A stretch of 64,000 bases of DNA from Rhyacichthys aspro (Eukaryota > Chordata > Actinopteri > Gobiiformes > Rhyacichthyidae): NCBI GenBank assembly GCA_036850595.1, contig CM072162.1, positions 22,925,791 to 22,989,790 of the forward strand, given 5' to 3'. The notes beneath the pieces are model-generated. The model searched no databases. It had not been told where the DNA came from and was given only the letters and a program-made list of their open reading frames with translations. This document shows positions 44,540 through 56,374 of this stretch, one piece after another. The translations under genes were made by a program, and so were the position numbers. Every line of letters starts with the position of its first letter. Position 1 is the first letter of the stretch.

Positions 44540-45357
44540 GTGTGATGTTTTCATTACCAATAGCCATGCTAGTCTATATTAGCTTTTAACCAGAAACTAC
44601 AGCTGAGTTTTGTTTAATAAGTCATTGATTTAACATATTATTACACCTTAAACAACCACCATTGCTCTATTACATCTTTCCTATCATCTTTTTATCCAAT
44701 ACTGCACCGAGAAAGTCATTCCAACTATTAATATTTTACACTGCAGCAGCTTTCATAAACTCCTTCACATTGTAATAATTATAAAAGTAAAAGCCGTGAA
44801 CCCCTCAGTGACCTCCTAAACTCCTATAAGGCGTATCCTTGTGTGAGGACAGCTCCCTTTCCTCATTTCCTCAGCTCTAATCACACGTGCACGGCCTCAG
44901 GAGCGTGCACGTTAAAGCCGGTCCCGGGGGTGTGTTTGGCAGAGCGGAGCCGGGGCCCTCTCTGGTGTGAGTGAGTCCGGTCCTGAGGGGGAATCCCATC
45001 CTCTTAATCCTATTAGAGCCGGGACTGGAGGCTCGTCGCTCCTCGGCTCTGGACCTGTCCACAGCGATTATCCTGACCCCGCTCCGGCTCCGGCTCACAG
45101 CGGCACACTCCGGCGTTAGACCGACTTCTGCTTCTACTTTACTGCGTACTTCAACCTAAAGCTGGGAAATAAGTAATCTATATCTGCAAATGTACGAGAG
45201 AATAATACCATGAGCAGAATTAAAAACATGGCTTAAACAAGGCACAGCAGTTTTGATTTAAACAATGTAGTGCTTCATAAAAGTCTCAGGCTTTGTTCAC
45301 ACAAATGTGTTTATGGTAGCATCCTTAACACTTTGGCTTTTGGACTTTAATGGCCAT
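44540..45357. other. AT-rich DNA with a GC-rich island at 44860-45130
   Basis: The island (for example CGTGCACGTTAAAGCCGG) is CpG-rich and repeat-free. ATCACACGTGCACGGCC contains an E-box CACGTG. No gene is supported. Confidence 0.3.
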
Positions 45358-45935
45358 TATAAATAAAGCTCCAGTTCCTGGTTTTCTTTTTTTGTCCCTG
45401 TCTCAGACTCTCCTCCAAAATCAGTCTAGAGACCTCTCCTGCTTCTCTTTTATTACAAAATAAAACCAGACCAGTTTTTCCTCCAAAATACTAATCCATT
45501 TGACCAAACTGAAGTTTAGAGTTTAGCGTTAGCTTAGCTGTGACTTCAGCGTCAGGACGACAATGATCTCCTCCTCGTTAAACATTACGTGATTGAATTG
45601 ACAGTATTTATCTGTGTTTTACGTTGTCTCCCTTTTCTCTGTTGATGCTTTTCTTTTTTCAGCTGTTTCTCTGTTAAAAGACATATTCAGCTGAAAATAC
45701 ACTTTATCTGCAGCTATTAAACTTCCTGGAACGTCATGTGACAAGTGTCGACCAATGGGAGCGCTCCTTTTTGGAGCATGTGATTGTCCAAGGTTTTCTG
45801 TTCCTGAATAGAGGTTCTCATCTATTACAATCCCTTACAATAAACACTAGATGGATCAGAAAGACTTTACACAAATGATTAATTTTACAATACTATAACT
45901 ATTTGTGTTTAAACCATTTTCACAACAAGAAGAAA
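45358..45935 (-). mobile_element. MITE-like subfamily B, copy B4 (nearly full)
   Basis: Left end AAGCTCCAGTTCCTGGTTTT, full core (TGTCGACCAATGGGAGCGCTCC), and a right arm that extends past ATCTATTACAATCCC and GATGGATCAGAAAGAC into TTTTCACAACAAGAAG, matching the reverse complement of the B6 left end. About 575 bases, the longest B copy. Confidence 0.88.
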
Positions 45936-46480
45936 AAAGCTTTGGGTTTGGTGTTTTGTGTCACTGTTGAGAGGATTTCAGTTTTATTCAGGCTTTTGGA
46001 TCTTGACAGAAATGAGACGAGGCTTATCACTTGTACTGCAGCTCTACAGATGGTGGCGCTAGTGAGTATAGTTTATTTAGCTTATGACACTGGGCTCGTC
46101 ACCAATCTCAACTCATTCTCTGATGAATATTATAAACGTGACGCACCGTCTCCTTCCTGTTTTACCTAAAAGTGGAGTCAGGTCTCAAAATGGCCGCCTG
46201 CTGCTCACGGCTGTTATTTCCTGGTTTGTGTTGAGGGTCCTTTACTGTCACTTCAATGCTCTTTACCTGCCGGAGGAGCCCATGATCGGTCCCCAGCGTC
46301 GCGCCACGAGCCCGGTGCATGACAGCAGCTAACAGAGCCGATAAACACGATCCGCCCAGCCCCGGCCCTGACAGTGACTGAACTAGCCCCAAATCGCCTC
46401 TGACAGCAGCAACGTCAACACGGCTCCAACAGAAACCTATACAAGTCAACACAGCTCTAAAAGAAAAGCCACGAGACCAA
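45936..46480. other. Mixed DNA, no supported gene
   Basis: A plus-strand frame (45903-46169) begins inside B4 and shows no domain. The stretch 46190-46400 is GC-richer (CCCAGCGTCGCGCCACGAGC) and may be a small island. Confidence 0.35.
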
Positions 46481-46965
46481 TTAAAAGTCAATTTCCTGAT
46501 TTTTTTTTCTGTTGTATTTAGTTTTTCAGCGTAATCTCCTAAAGTTTATTGTAACAGGAATCATCTGAAAAAATGAGACCTTAAGACGTGATCTAGTCTT
46601 TATAATGAAGGATTTTAATAGATGAGAATGATCAGTCCACAGCAGGATTTTGTCCAATCACAGCTCACTTCAGGTAAAAAGGAGTGCTCCCATTGGTCGA
46701 CACTGATGTCAACAACGAAGGAACAAGGAAATAAACCAAGGAAATGGGTTATTCTGTTGGAAATATGTCTTATTTTACAGAGAAACAGCTCAAAAAAGAT
46801 AAAAATAGAGAAACAGCAGCAAATGAAACATGGATAAATGTTGGTGATGCTTCAGTGTTTAACGAGACAGAGATAATTACAGGATCACTACAACGAGAAA
46901 CTACAAAGATAAAAGTTTCAGGTCAGATCTAAACTTTCATTTAATTTAAACATTTTAGTATTGTT
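46481..46965 (-). mobile_element. MITE-like subfamily A, copy A7
   Basis: Starts at TTAAAAGTCAATTTCCTGA (TTAA 46481-46484), full through the core (here GGAGTGCTCC, a C-to-T change in the usual GGAGCGCTCC) and the GCAGCAAATGAAACATGG arm. It loses similarity after CAGGTCAGATCTAAAC, so the right end is missing. Confidence 0.9.
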
Positions 46966-47659
46966 TGCTCTACAGTAATACGAGGAAATTGTGTTTCTCA
47001 TTTCTGCTGTTTTCCTCATAATATGTCATTACGAGGCATAAACACTAACAGTAATGTGTCAAATGTGAGTACAAGGCTTAGTGGGACTGGAGCTGGACTA
47101 TGCCTCTGACTCTAAAACAAGGTTAAAGGAAAAAGCTGTGGATGTAAACACAAACATGAACCATTTTCTGACACTTTTATACTTTATTTTAAAACCAATC
47201 CAATATTAAAATACACAAATGAGCTTCAACTTTCCTCCAAATAAATAAATAAAAGAACATGGCTGACTGTCTCTACCACAGACATTACCTGCATAAACCA
47301 GAGCAGGTTGAGGTGAGTAGAAGTGACACCCGCTCAAAGCCAGGTCTGTCATCTCACCTGGAAAAGGACGAGGATGATTTGTGGCGTGAACGAGCTGCTG
47401 CTGGCGTTTTGACTGTAATCGACCGCTCCCTCCTCGACGCAGACTAAATGGCAGCCCTCGAGCGGGACAGCGATCCCACTGAGCCACAGCCGTGAAGGAG
47501 GGAGCGACGGACCCCGGGGTGAAAGGTAAGAATGATACCACGGCTTTTAAAATGAGCAAGAGGCCATTTTCATTAAGATTGTGGTGTTTATTCTGGACAG
47601 AGACTCAAAGTTGATGAAACTATTTCTTATTTAGGCATTAGCATGTTCAAATGAGTCTG
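46966..47659. other. Mixed DNA with a GC-richer patch
   Basis: About 47280-47520 is GC-richer with opposed short frames (47259-47447 plus, 47206-47559 minus); no domain seen. Confidence 0.35.
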
Positions 47660-48070
47660 GATTGGGCGGTCTTTGAAGCGTTTTGGTGCAGTTTAAGGGT
47701 GTGTTTGCTTCATTAGTTCGCACCAAAACAATAAACGATCCATTTAGTTCGATCCATCAGTGAAAAGCGCTGGTCCAGAGCGTTCACAGATGCATTTTAA
47801 ACTGCACCAAACACAACAAAGATGCCTTTTTTAAGAAACACACTGATGCTGCTGTTAGCCCAAATGCTAATCAGGCATTTTACTATTGCATTTTTCCCTC
47901 AGTGCTTTATGTTTGCCCTCTGCTTGTGTTTTTTTTTGTTGGATAACACTGTTTTGGTTTGTTTTTTTCTTCTAAAATGAGGGTTCACACTTTGATCGAG
48001 TGTTACCAGAGTTCAGTTGGAAGCACTCCGACACATCAGGCTTCTCTGTGCAATATAATCAGTTTTCTCT
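47660..48070 (+). mobile_element. Old dispersed family D, copy D2
   Basis: Shares with D1 (reverse complement of 25229-25660) the words GTTAGCCCAAATGCTAA, TTTGCCCTCTGCT, GGTTCACACTTTGAT and TACCAGAGTTCAGTTGGAAG, in order. Interrupted by T-rich insertions. Non-coding. Confidence 0.7.
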
Positions 48071-48439
48071 TTCTTATGGAAGTGCTCTGGAGACTGGTCC
48101 ATTAGTGTGAGCAGACTGGTGCCGGTATAATCTCTGGAAGTGAATGGGTAAGGCTGGCCAGGCTGGTAAAAAGACCTTATAACTAAAGTATAACCAGATT
48201 AAAGATGTATAATTTGACTTTATATTGATCTTTTTTGCATCTTATGAACATTTGCTGCTCTTTTAATTTCTCCTTCCCTTTTCCCTGACTGGAAATGTGT
48301 TCAGCTGTGTTCTCGGTTACATTAAACCCATCTGAATATGCGCCACACACCTGCTGGAACTTTCTTGTGCAAACACTTCACACGCCTCTTTAAACAAAAC
48401 CTGGCGTCTCTCTTTCGTGGCTGCTCTAATTTTACCGCT
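48071..48439. other. Unremarkable DNA
   Basis: No feature recognised. Confidence 0.45.
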
Positions 48440-48740
48440 CGCCGCTGAAAAACTTTCTCCTGTGAAGTGCTCGTGCGGCGGCCTGGGGAGCCCGTGTTTT
48501 AATTTGATTTTAACCTAGTCATCTCCGTAGGCGGCGGGGGCCCGGGACGCTCTTTTAATGTGGCGCGAGTGAGATCAAGAGCTGAGCCAACGCAGGGCCA
48601 AGCGCAGAAACTTTAATGGAAGGAGCCCCCGCTGAGAACTGAGGGCCGTACACTCGCTCGCACCACGAACCGGGACATTTATCTTCAACGGAGCGAGGAG
48701 GGAATTAAATAAAGATGTAGGCGCGTGTACGGACCACAAT
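48440..48740. promoter_or_regulatory. Candidate conserved non-coding island
   Basis: CpG-rich: GTGCTCGTGCGGCGGCC, then TTTTAATTTGATTTTAACC and GGCGGCGGGGGCCCGGGAC. Repeat-free and distinct from its AT-rich flanks. Confidence 0.33.
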
Positions 48741-48969
48741 CAGGCCACTCGCATTATCAAAGATGGAGGAATATCACAAGAAATACTGCATTTTAACTCT
48801 ACTAGTGTAACATATGAGTTAAGTCAATTGATTGGTTTATATTTAATCTAAAAACACATACCTTTTGTTTGTGCAACATTTAAAGACAGGAAAGAATCAT
48901 TTACCCCAAAACAAAGCAATTTAAGAGCGCTTCATTCTCAAAATGCAGGGTTACTAGTCGTTCGTAGGG
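48741..48969. other. AT-rich DNA
   Basis: No feature recognised. Confidence 0.45.
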
Positions 48970-49038
48970 TTCAGAGCAGGTTTTAGTTGGATTTGGACAG
49001 GCTTGATGAGTATTTGGACTGGTTTTAGATGGATTTAG
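48970..49038 (+). repeat. 21-bp minisatellite remnant, array 6
   Basis: Three to four degenerate units (AGCAGGTTTTAGTTGGATTT, GGACAGGC, GGACTGGTTTTAGATGG), ending where MITE-like copy A8 begins. Confidence 0.75.
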
Positions 49039-49039
49039 T

Positions 49040-49297
49040 TATCGTTGTAGACTGTAGTGATCCTGTAATTATCTCCGTCTCGTCAAACACTGTATTATCA
49101 ACATTTATCCATGTTTCATTTGCTGCTGTTTCTCTGTAAAATAAGACGTATTTTCAACAGAATAACCCATTTCCTTGGTTTATTTCCTTGTTCCTTCGTT
49201 GTTGACATCGGTGTCGACCAATGGGAGCGCTCCTTTTTACCTGAAGTGAGCTGTGATTGGACAAAATCCTGCTTAATAATAAAACCTCATTTTTTCT
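49040..49297 (+). mobile_element. MITE-like subfamily A, copy A8 (internally deleted)
   Basis: Starts GTTGTAGACTGTAGTGATCC. It lacks the ATTTTTATCTTTTTTGAGC stretch: TGCTGTTTCTCT joins directly to GTAAAATAAG, a deletion between two TTTCTCT words. It also lacks most of the segment after AAATCCTGCT. The core is intact. Confidence 0.87.
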
Positions 49298-50879
49298 GTT
49301 CTCAGGAAAAGTATAAGTATATATAAGTATAAGAAGAAAACCGCTGTCGTCTGATGTAAAGACCTGAAACTGTGCTGCTGTTCCTCTGCTGTTGGTCTGT
49401 CGTCAGGACAGCTCCAGATACAGCTCTCGGTTGGTCCCAGGGGCGTCCCGTGTGAGAGCAGTGTTTAGGAACATGTGCTGGGTGCTGTCTCGGCCTGTTC
49501 TCGGGGCCCGTGGGACTGGGGCCCGTGGGACTCCCTCTGCACTCGACTCAGGTCTGTGTCTGGATCTGGACTGGACGCTGAGGCTGGGTCTGGGTCGGGT
49601 TTAGGGCTGAGGTTTAGTCGAGAAAGAAGCCAGTAAATATAAAGAGGAGTAGTTGTTAGTATCTGGTTTAATCTGTAGGTTTTAGACCTTTGTTGAGTCA
49701 CAATTTTTATCGTGGATTTTCTGATTTAAGGCTTGGCTTCTTAATCTCGTCCTAGTTTGGACTTTGGGCTTTATTTACTCCTTCAGTTTTCAGTCCAGGT
49801 TATGGGTTAAAGCAAAGATCTGAACAGTTGTAATAATAAATCCAAACGGAGAGTAAAGTCCGTCAGAAACAGCTCGTCTTTGGCGCCGACTGAAGCCTGG
49901 ACGTCCCACGGTGAACACATTTGTTGTTGTGGCAGTAATCAACACCTTCTCACCTCTTATTTGTCTCCGTTAAAGCTGCGCCTCTCACTGAGCTCGAGCT
50001 GATTCTGCTGAAGGTGCCATGTCGACTATTTTTAAAATCATTTATCATGGCCAAATGAAAAGTGACAGCTCCTTAAAAGTGTGTGTAAATAAGTCTCTAG
50101 AGTTAAATTATGTGGTCAGCTCTAATTCAGACTGACACACTCTTTTATTCCTCCAAGGCTCACTGTATTTGGGCTTTAAAAGAATTCAATAGTTTCTTCT
50201 GTGTCTTCAGTTATGAAATAAAGTTTTAATATGATGTCCTAATAATAATGTGTAATAATAATGTAGGATAAGGAAGATATGAGATATAAAGGAGTTTACT
50301 ATATCAGTTTATGGTGTAGAAAATCAGTACATTAGAAATATAAATATTTACACCTGCTGCTGGGTTACTTTGGCTAAAAATTGCTAAAACTTGGCTGACT
50401 TTATTAATTATTTCTGTGATTGCTGCCATTTTTTTTGGTTCATTACAGTAAAAGGCCCATTTTGTGTTGGTTAAGTTGGTGTTTTTGTTGGTTATCATTA
50501 ATATTATGACGATTACATGAGCATAACTTTGATGTTTTGTTTTGGATCAAACTATAATTAATACAAATGAATCAAGGTTTAGTTGATCTATAACAATATA
50601 AGCTTGTAGAAAACAGAGCACATTAAACAATTTGCATTATTTATAGATTATATTAGTGTTGTTCAGACTGGCTTTTCTTTGTTTCTTTTGAGCATCTCTT
50701 TGTTTTTTCAGATTATAAAACAAATTGGTATCAAATCTTTCATCCCAACAACTATTCTTGTTTTAAATTCTCTTTTTAAGTCTCTTTATTCATCTGTGTT
50801 TTTCAGCCTCTGTTTTTTCTCTATTTGTAAAGTAATACACAGTAATTATAATAAACCACCATTTAGTTAACGTTATAGA
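49298..50879. other. Mixed DNA, no gene
   Basis: 49400-49610 is GC-rich with repeated GGGACTGGGGCCCGTGGGAC-type words (a short duplication near 49510-49532). The rest is AT-rich. Nothing coding is supported. Confidence 0.4.
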
Positions 50880-51195
50880 TGAAATTGTGAAAGCACTTTA
50901 CGGCTGTGCTTTAACGTGGCTCTATTTTTACTCGTGAAGGAAGTGCAGTAATTACGTGTTTATGTAATTAGGTCAATAATTCAAAAGAATACTGCGGCGT
51001 GGTTCTCATTAGTAATAAAGCAGCCCTTTGTGGCCTATATCTGTCACCGGCCGCCGCTCTTCCATTAGTTTACACACAAACAGACGTATCTCTTTACACT
51101 AACCACTGTCGTCCCGGGACACCTGCTAAAGACACGCACCCATTTAATCCTTCCACACAGGACGAGAACGTGGACGAGTAAAGGCAGGGGTCTCG
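50880..51195. promoter_or_regulatory. Candidate conserved non-coding island
   Basis: The GTAATTAC palindrome (50948-50955) is followed by TAATTA (50965-50970), giving paired homeodomain-like sites 17 bases apart. Then CATTAGTAATAAAGC and the CpG-rich CACCGGCCGCCGCTC. Repeat-free. Confidence 0.36.
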
Positions 51196-51241
51196 GCTTT
51201 GAGCTCAGGATCGTTTAAATAGAGAAGTACGTTTAAATTTT

Positions 51242-51612
51242 GATCCTAATCCTGTAATTATCTCCATCTCGAAGCATCACCAACATTTATCTATGTTTCA
51301 TTTGCTGCTGTTTCTCTATTTTTATCTTTTTTGAGCTGTTTCTCTGTAAAATAAGACGTATTTTCAACAGAATAACCCATTTCCTTGGTTTATTTCCTTG
51401 TTCCTTCGTTGTTGACATCAGTGTCGACCAATGGGAGCGCTCCTTTTTACCTGAAGTGAGCTGTGATTGGACAAAATCCTGCTGTGGACTGATCATTCTC
51501 ATCTATTAAAATCCTTCATTATAAAGACTAGATCACGTCTTAAGGTCTCATTTTTTCAGATGATTCCTGTTACAATAAACTTTAGGAGAAAACACTGGAA
51601 AACTAAACCCAA
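51242..51612 (+). mobile_element. MITE-like subfamily A, copy A9
   Basis: Starts GATCCTAATCCTGTAATTAT and runs through the core and right arm to AAAACACTGGAAAACTAAAC. Both extreme ends are missing. It has the 71-codon minus-strand frame (51287-51502). Confidence 0.9.
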
Positions 51613-52920
51613 CCGGAAACAATCGCCTTTTAAGCATTTTATTTTCCAGGTTTTAAAATATATTTATGGACACATCACATTTGAATGAATCAGAGAAATC
51701 AGACGCTCAGAGGCTTTAAGACAGGTTTTTCTCGCTGAAGAATAAATCAAAAGTGATATGTTCAGATGTATTCTAGAGCGCGACACAAACAGGTTCAGGA
51801 GCTGTGGTAGTTTTGGAAGATATTGTCACAGATTTCTCTCAAAGTCAGACTATTTACAGCGTTGTATATTTGATTTAAAGCCTGGTCATAGAGACACTGA
51901 GTCAGCTCCTGCAGGAAACACTTAAAACCACAAAAGGCCTGAGAGCTGCGAACACTGGCTCTGTTCATGTTTGAGCCTGAGGCCGATCACGAGAGCTTCA
52001 CTCTGTCTTTTAACATTTGTTCACTTTTACAGCAAACATGTTGAGTTTTGATTCGCTCCAGGCTCTAACTTCACTGTAAACACACATCTATAGAGTTATT
52101 ACTGGTGTTTCTGCAGCAAACGGTCTGTTCTCTGTATTTTATGACCACGCTTTAAAGTCATTAACACAAATTTCTAATAGTTATCCTTCTATCTTCAGTT
52201 AAAGTAAGACATTTTTACCACTGCTTTTTCTGAACAAGAATAGAAACTAATCTCATTAAAGACAGAGATAACCATCCTGTTCCCTTCAAATCTACAACTT
52301 TAGTGATTCATAAAAACAGATTATGGTCATATTTATTTTACAGACTTATATATATTCACAAACACACAGAGATAATGAAGAACAAAGTGAGCTCCATTGT
52401 TCTAAAAACGGATTTGTTTATCACGAGGAGAAACAAACAAGCAGCTGAACTTAGGTTGTCTTTTAAGTTTAGAGTTTGGGCTTTTTATACATTATCATCT
52501 GATTTGAAGTCAGTGATCCATCAGATGAACTCTCAGTCTCTTATAAACAAGGCCCTGGACTGTTTTCATGATGAAAAACACCAGGACCAAGCAGAGATGG
52601 GCTGGATGTGTGTTGTTGCAGAAGAAATGGACAAATGGCTAAACTACAATTTGCAAAAGAAAATTTAAAAATATGATGCAAGATTTTCTCTATGACCTTC
52701 TTTCTTTAAAAATGTGCCCTGGCCATTCAACAACAACAAACATTTTAAAATAGCTGCAGTTTTTAATATGCCAGGGCTATAATTGATTCTAATTGAAGTG
52801 TTTTCTAATGAACCACATCATCAAACTGGAAACATATAAGAAATGTCGACAGTCGCTCCTGAATTGTACCAGTGCAGTAGTCTCCATGTACTGTATACAA
52901 TATAAATATAGACTATGTAG
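51613..52920. other. AT-rich DNA, no supported gene
   Basis: The longest frame (52303-52668, 121 codons) has no recognisable domain and no neighbouring exon signals; chance is the simplest explanation. Confidence 0.4.
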
Positions 52921-53225
52921 ACCACACGTGTCAAACTCAAGGCTCGGGGGCCAAATGCGGCCCTTTTTAATGTTTTATTAGGCCCTCAATACATTTGGTA
53001 GGATTTGAATCAGAGACAAAAGGCACTAAACTCTTGTAAAATATATAATAGTGAATAATGCCACTCAAAAAAAGACAAAATGACACCTAACAGGGGACCA
53101 AAATGAGGCTTAAAATGAGGGCAAAGTCGCACAAATTGAAGAGAATACATAAAATGATGGATGAAAATGAAATGAAAATGGGGCATAAAAGGAGAAAATT
53201 AAAAACAAACTAACACCACTGATCT
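52921..53225 (+). mobile_element. hAT-like element without a 21-bp array
   Basis: CGTGTCAAACTCAAGGCTCG, GGGGCCAAATGCGGCCC, AATGTTTTATTAGGCCCTC. Where arrays 1 and 5 start, this copy has a single array-like word, GGATTTGAATCAG (53001-53013). The right boundary near AACACCACTG is a guess. Confidence 0.6.
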
Positions 53226-53395
53226 AGACAATCTACTGAAGAACAATTTAGGATAAACCTGTTGGGTTTGACGTGTCTTTAATCATAAACAGCTCAAAAG
53301 CCTTCATGGAGAAGTAAGAGTCCATCTTTAAACTCTAGTCTTAGTCTGAAATATGAAAATAGACCTGGAGACCGTCCAGATCCATGTTTTAACCG
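53226..53395. other. Unremarkable DNA
   Basis: No feature recognised. Confidence 0.45.
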
Positions 53396-53890
53396 TTCAT
53401 TCTGTGCGTTATTCACACGGGCCACAGCTGCAGATCAGTGTGTTTCAAGCTCAGAGCAGCGACCGGACGGTTCCTGTGTGTGTTTGTGTGTTTGGAGCGC
53501 TCCGGTTTTAGCCACTCGGATAAAGACGTCTGGATTTCACCCCCTCCTTCCTCTCTCCGCTCTCTCCTTCTCGGATATTGATCGGGCTGGCGCTTTGAGT
53601 ACAAAGAGTTAAGGCCTGAAAGCGAAACAGCCGCGATTTCAGAGAAGTCATGAAAGTTTAAAATGCCTTCTCTTTCAGCCGGGTCCGGAGAGACGTGTTC
53701 GCTGTGCGAGTGACCCCCGGGCGCATTTGGAGATCCAATGCTTGAACCTTGCTCATCCCACGTTGAACCAGTCAATACCTATTATTAGCTACTGCCTGCC
53801 CTCTGCTACAGGGCCTGATGAGGCGCACACACAGAAAATACCTTCAGAAGCCTGCGAGAGGAGCCAACTGTGGAGGAACAGGCTGTTTGT
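53396..53890. promoter_or_regulatory. Candidate conserved non-coding island
   Basis: Repeat-free. AATACCTATTATTAGCTACT (about 53774-53793) followed by GCCTGATGAGGCGCACAC. The minus-strand frame of 120 codons (53413-53775) is the best open frame in any island but has no recognised domain, so I leave it uncalled. Confidence 0.32.
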
Positions 53891-54512
53891 GGAGGGCACA
53901 GTGTAAGACCGCGTTGAGAGGAAAATACGGGGCTTTTTGAACAAGAGTTGGACGCTTTTGCAAAGTCAAAGTGAACCGAGCGAAGTTGGGAGAGATACAG
54001 TGGTTGAAAACAGAGGAAGAAATGAAACTGAACCAGTGCTAAGTGAGGATTTGTTGTTGTTCAGATCATAAAGAATGAGACCAAAATGAAATAAAGACCG
54101 AGTTTACCACTAACAAGACCCAAGAGTGGAGCTAAACCAAGAATAACACAGGATCAATGAAAGAGATGTGAGGAAAGTGGATAGAGTCCAGTCTTAACCT
54201 GATCTACCTAACTATGGTGACAATGACATCATTTATATATTTGATCAAAAAGGGTTTGACCTTCAGTGTCTTCAAAGCCCTCCTATAGCTCCCTTGTGTG
54301 TCTTTTTTCAGTAAATAATCCAACATTTACAGTCTTTTTGTCCACTTTACAGATTCACATTCAGTTTATTTGCCATTTGCAGTAAAACAACACATTAGAA
54401 ATCATCCGTAATCAAGCCACAAGACGCTAATTTACACCTAAACACTTGTTCTGAAGGGCTTTTATAAAACTAAAGGACACTTGAATGAAAAGAATGGTGA
54501 GATTTTATCAAC
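53891..54512. other. Unremarkable DNA, no gene
   Basis: Nothing recognised. Confidence 0.45.
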
Positions 54513-54699
54513 TTAAAAGTCTATTTCCTGATTTTTTTTTTCCTGTTTCATGTAGTTTTTCAGTGTAATCTCCTAAAGTTTATTGTAATAGGAATCATCT
54601 GAAAAAGTGAGACCTTAAGACGTGATCTAGTCTTTATAATTAAGGATTTTAATAGATGAGAATGATCAGTCCACAGCAGGATTTTGTCCAATCACAGCA
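54513..54699 (-). mobile_element. MITE-like subfamily A, copy A10 (one end only)
   Basis: Starts TTAAAAGTCTATTTCCTGA (TTAA 54513-54516), includes GTGTAATCTCCTAAAGTTTA and ATCAGTCCACAGCAGGATTT, and stops after GTCCAATCACAGC, just before the core. Confidence 0.88.
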
Positions 54700-55837
54700 A
54701 GAATCTGTCTCTGATTAAACGTCTTAAACTGAGCTGACTCTGAACCTTTGAGAAGCTGAGATTAAAAGTAGACCAATATTATATTAAACAACTCTGAAAA
54801 CAAGCTGTCCATTTACATATTTGTGTCATAAATGTCACATAGTGCTGACGAAACCCCTTCAATCATCGCGCTATTTTAGATTTCACTCAACAGTAGCGTG
54901 TTTTTATTACTTTTTTATTAATATTGTGTTTGTAAAACCCACAGCTTTCATCTAAAAACAGCTTCAGAAGTCTCCCAGAAACACTTTCCACTCCGCTCAC
55001 ATCGAGGAGCTCCCAACCCAAACACAACAAAGCGGTCCCACATGTCGGCGCCGGGTGGGCCGTCCCGTGTCGTGTGTGTGTCATGTGTTTGGCTGCGTGG
55101 TGCTCGTCTGTAAATGACACTGTGCTTGTGTTGGAGCGGCTCCATCCAGATCCACCGCTGTGTTCACGCTGCAGCTGCCTTCGGAAAAGGTTACAGACGC
55201 AGAAGAGAAACGATAGTGTGATGTTTGAGATGAAGAGACGCTGGAGTGGGTTTAATGAGTCGTAGAAAAACAGGACAACGGAGATTACAGCAGTGTTTAT
55301 TTGGAAATTTAATTCAGTTTTTGTCATAATTTAGTCTAATCCTTTTTAGTTTTATTCTAGTTTTAGTCGACTATTTCTACAATGGATTAGTCTCTAAAAT
55401 ATAATGTTTTTCTTGTTTTCTTCAGTAATAATATCTCTGAATGAAAGTAAACTAGTCCTAACCTGTTCCGGCTGGTATTCAGGTTCCAAGTGTTAACATA
55501 GTTTCTATTTAAAGTGGTTCTCTTTTGGTCTCCTGTCGTCTTCCCGAGGCTCTAACAAATGTTTGTGTCTGACATCACTTCAGCGACGCTCAAAAACCTG
55601 AGTCTGATTGGATCTCTTCAACTCCTCTCCTTTTCACTGGATTTAACCACTGCAACTGTTTAAATTTCACTGAAAGTAGTGTGTTTTAATTACTTTTTAT
55701 GCTTTGCAAAGGGCAGAAAAACAGGAAACAAATTTTTTTCTTTGCTTATAAAATGTGTACATCAAATAATAAAAAAAAATTACATTGGAATTGAATTTCT
55801 GGCATGTACACTGCCCATTTTGTCAGAGCGTGATGGG
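54700..55837. other. Mixed DNA with a GC-richer patch at 55000-55260
   Basis: Minus-strand frames (54887-55327, 146 codons) overlap the patch without a recognised domain. The rest is AT-rich. Confidence 0.35.
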
Positions 55838-56374
55838 TTAAAAGTCCTTTACATGATTTTTGTTGCTTTTGTTCTGTTGCATTTATAAGACGTGATCTAG
55901 TCTTTATAATGAAGGATTTTAATAGATGAGAATGATCAGTCCACAGCAGGATTTTGTCCAATCACAGCTCACTTCAGGTAAAAAGGAGCGCTCCCATTGG
56001 TCGACACTGATGTCAACAACGAAGGAACAAGGAAATAAACCAAGGAAATGGGTTATTCTGTTGGAAATACGTCTTATTTTACAGAGAAACAGCTCAAAAA
56101 AGATAAAAATAGAGAAACAGCAGCAAATGAAACATGAATAAATGTTGCAGTGTTTAATGAGACGGAGATAATTCCAGGATCACTACAACGAGAAACTACA
56201 AAGAGAAAAGTTTCAAGTCATCTCTAAACTTCCATTTACTGTAACATATTAGTATTTTATGGAGGAAAATTGGTCCAGTTTGACCTTCTTTTAAATAAAA
56301 CAAGCAGAAAGGTTACTGCTGCTGTTGGAGGAGAGTGGAGTCTGAGCTGTAACAAAAAAACTAAAGTACTTTAA
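55838..56374 (-). mobile_element. MITE-like subfamily A, copy A11 (both ends present)
   Basis: TTAA at both termini: TTAAAAGTCCTTTACATGAT at the left (55838) and AAAACTAAAGTACTTTAA at the right (ends 56374). The first 20 bases pair imperfectly with the reverse complement of the last 20. The subterminal left arm is shortened before ATAAGACGTGATCTAGTC. It contains the 71-codon frame on plus (55926-56141). Confidence 0.9.

Noticed and set aside
52303..52668. 121-codon plus-strand frame
   Set aside because: No recognised domain; within chance for a 64 kb window.
53413..53775. 120-codon minus-strand frame in a candidate island
   Set aside because: No domain recognised. A cross-species alignment showing third-position divergence would be needed to revive it.
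54887..55327. 146-codon minus-strand frame
   Set aside because: Mixed AT-rich and GC-rich sequence without domain or splice signals.
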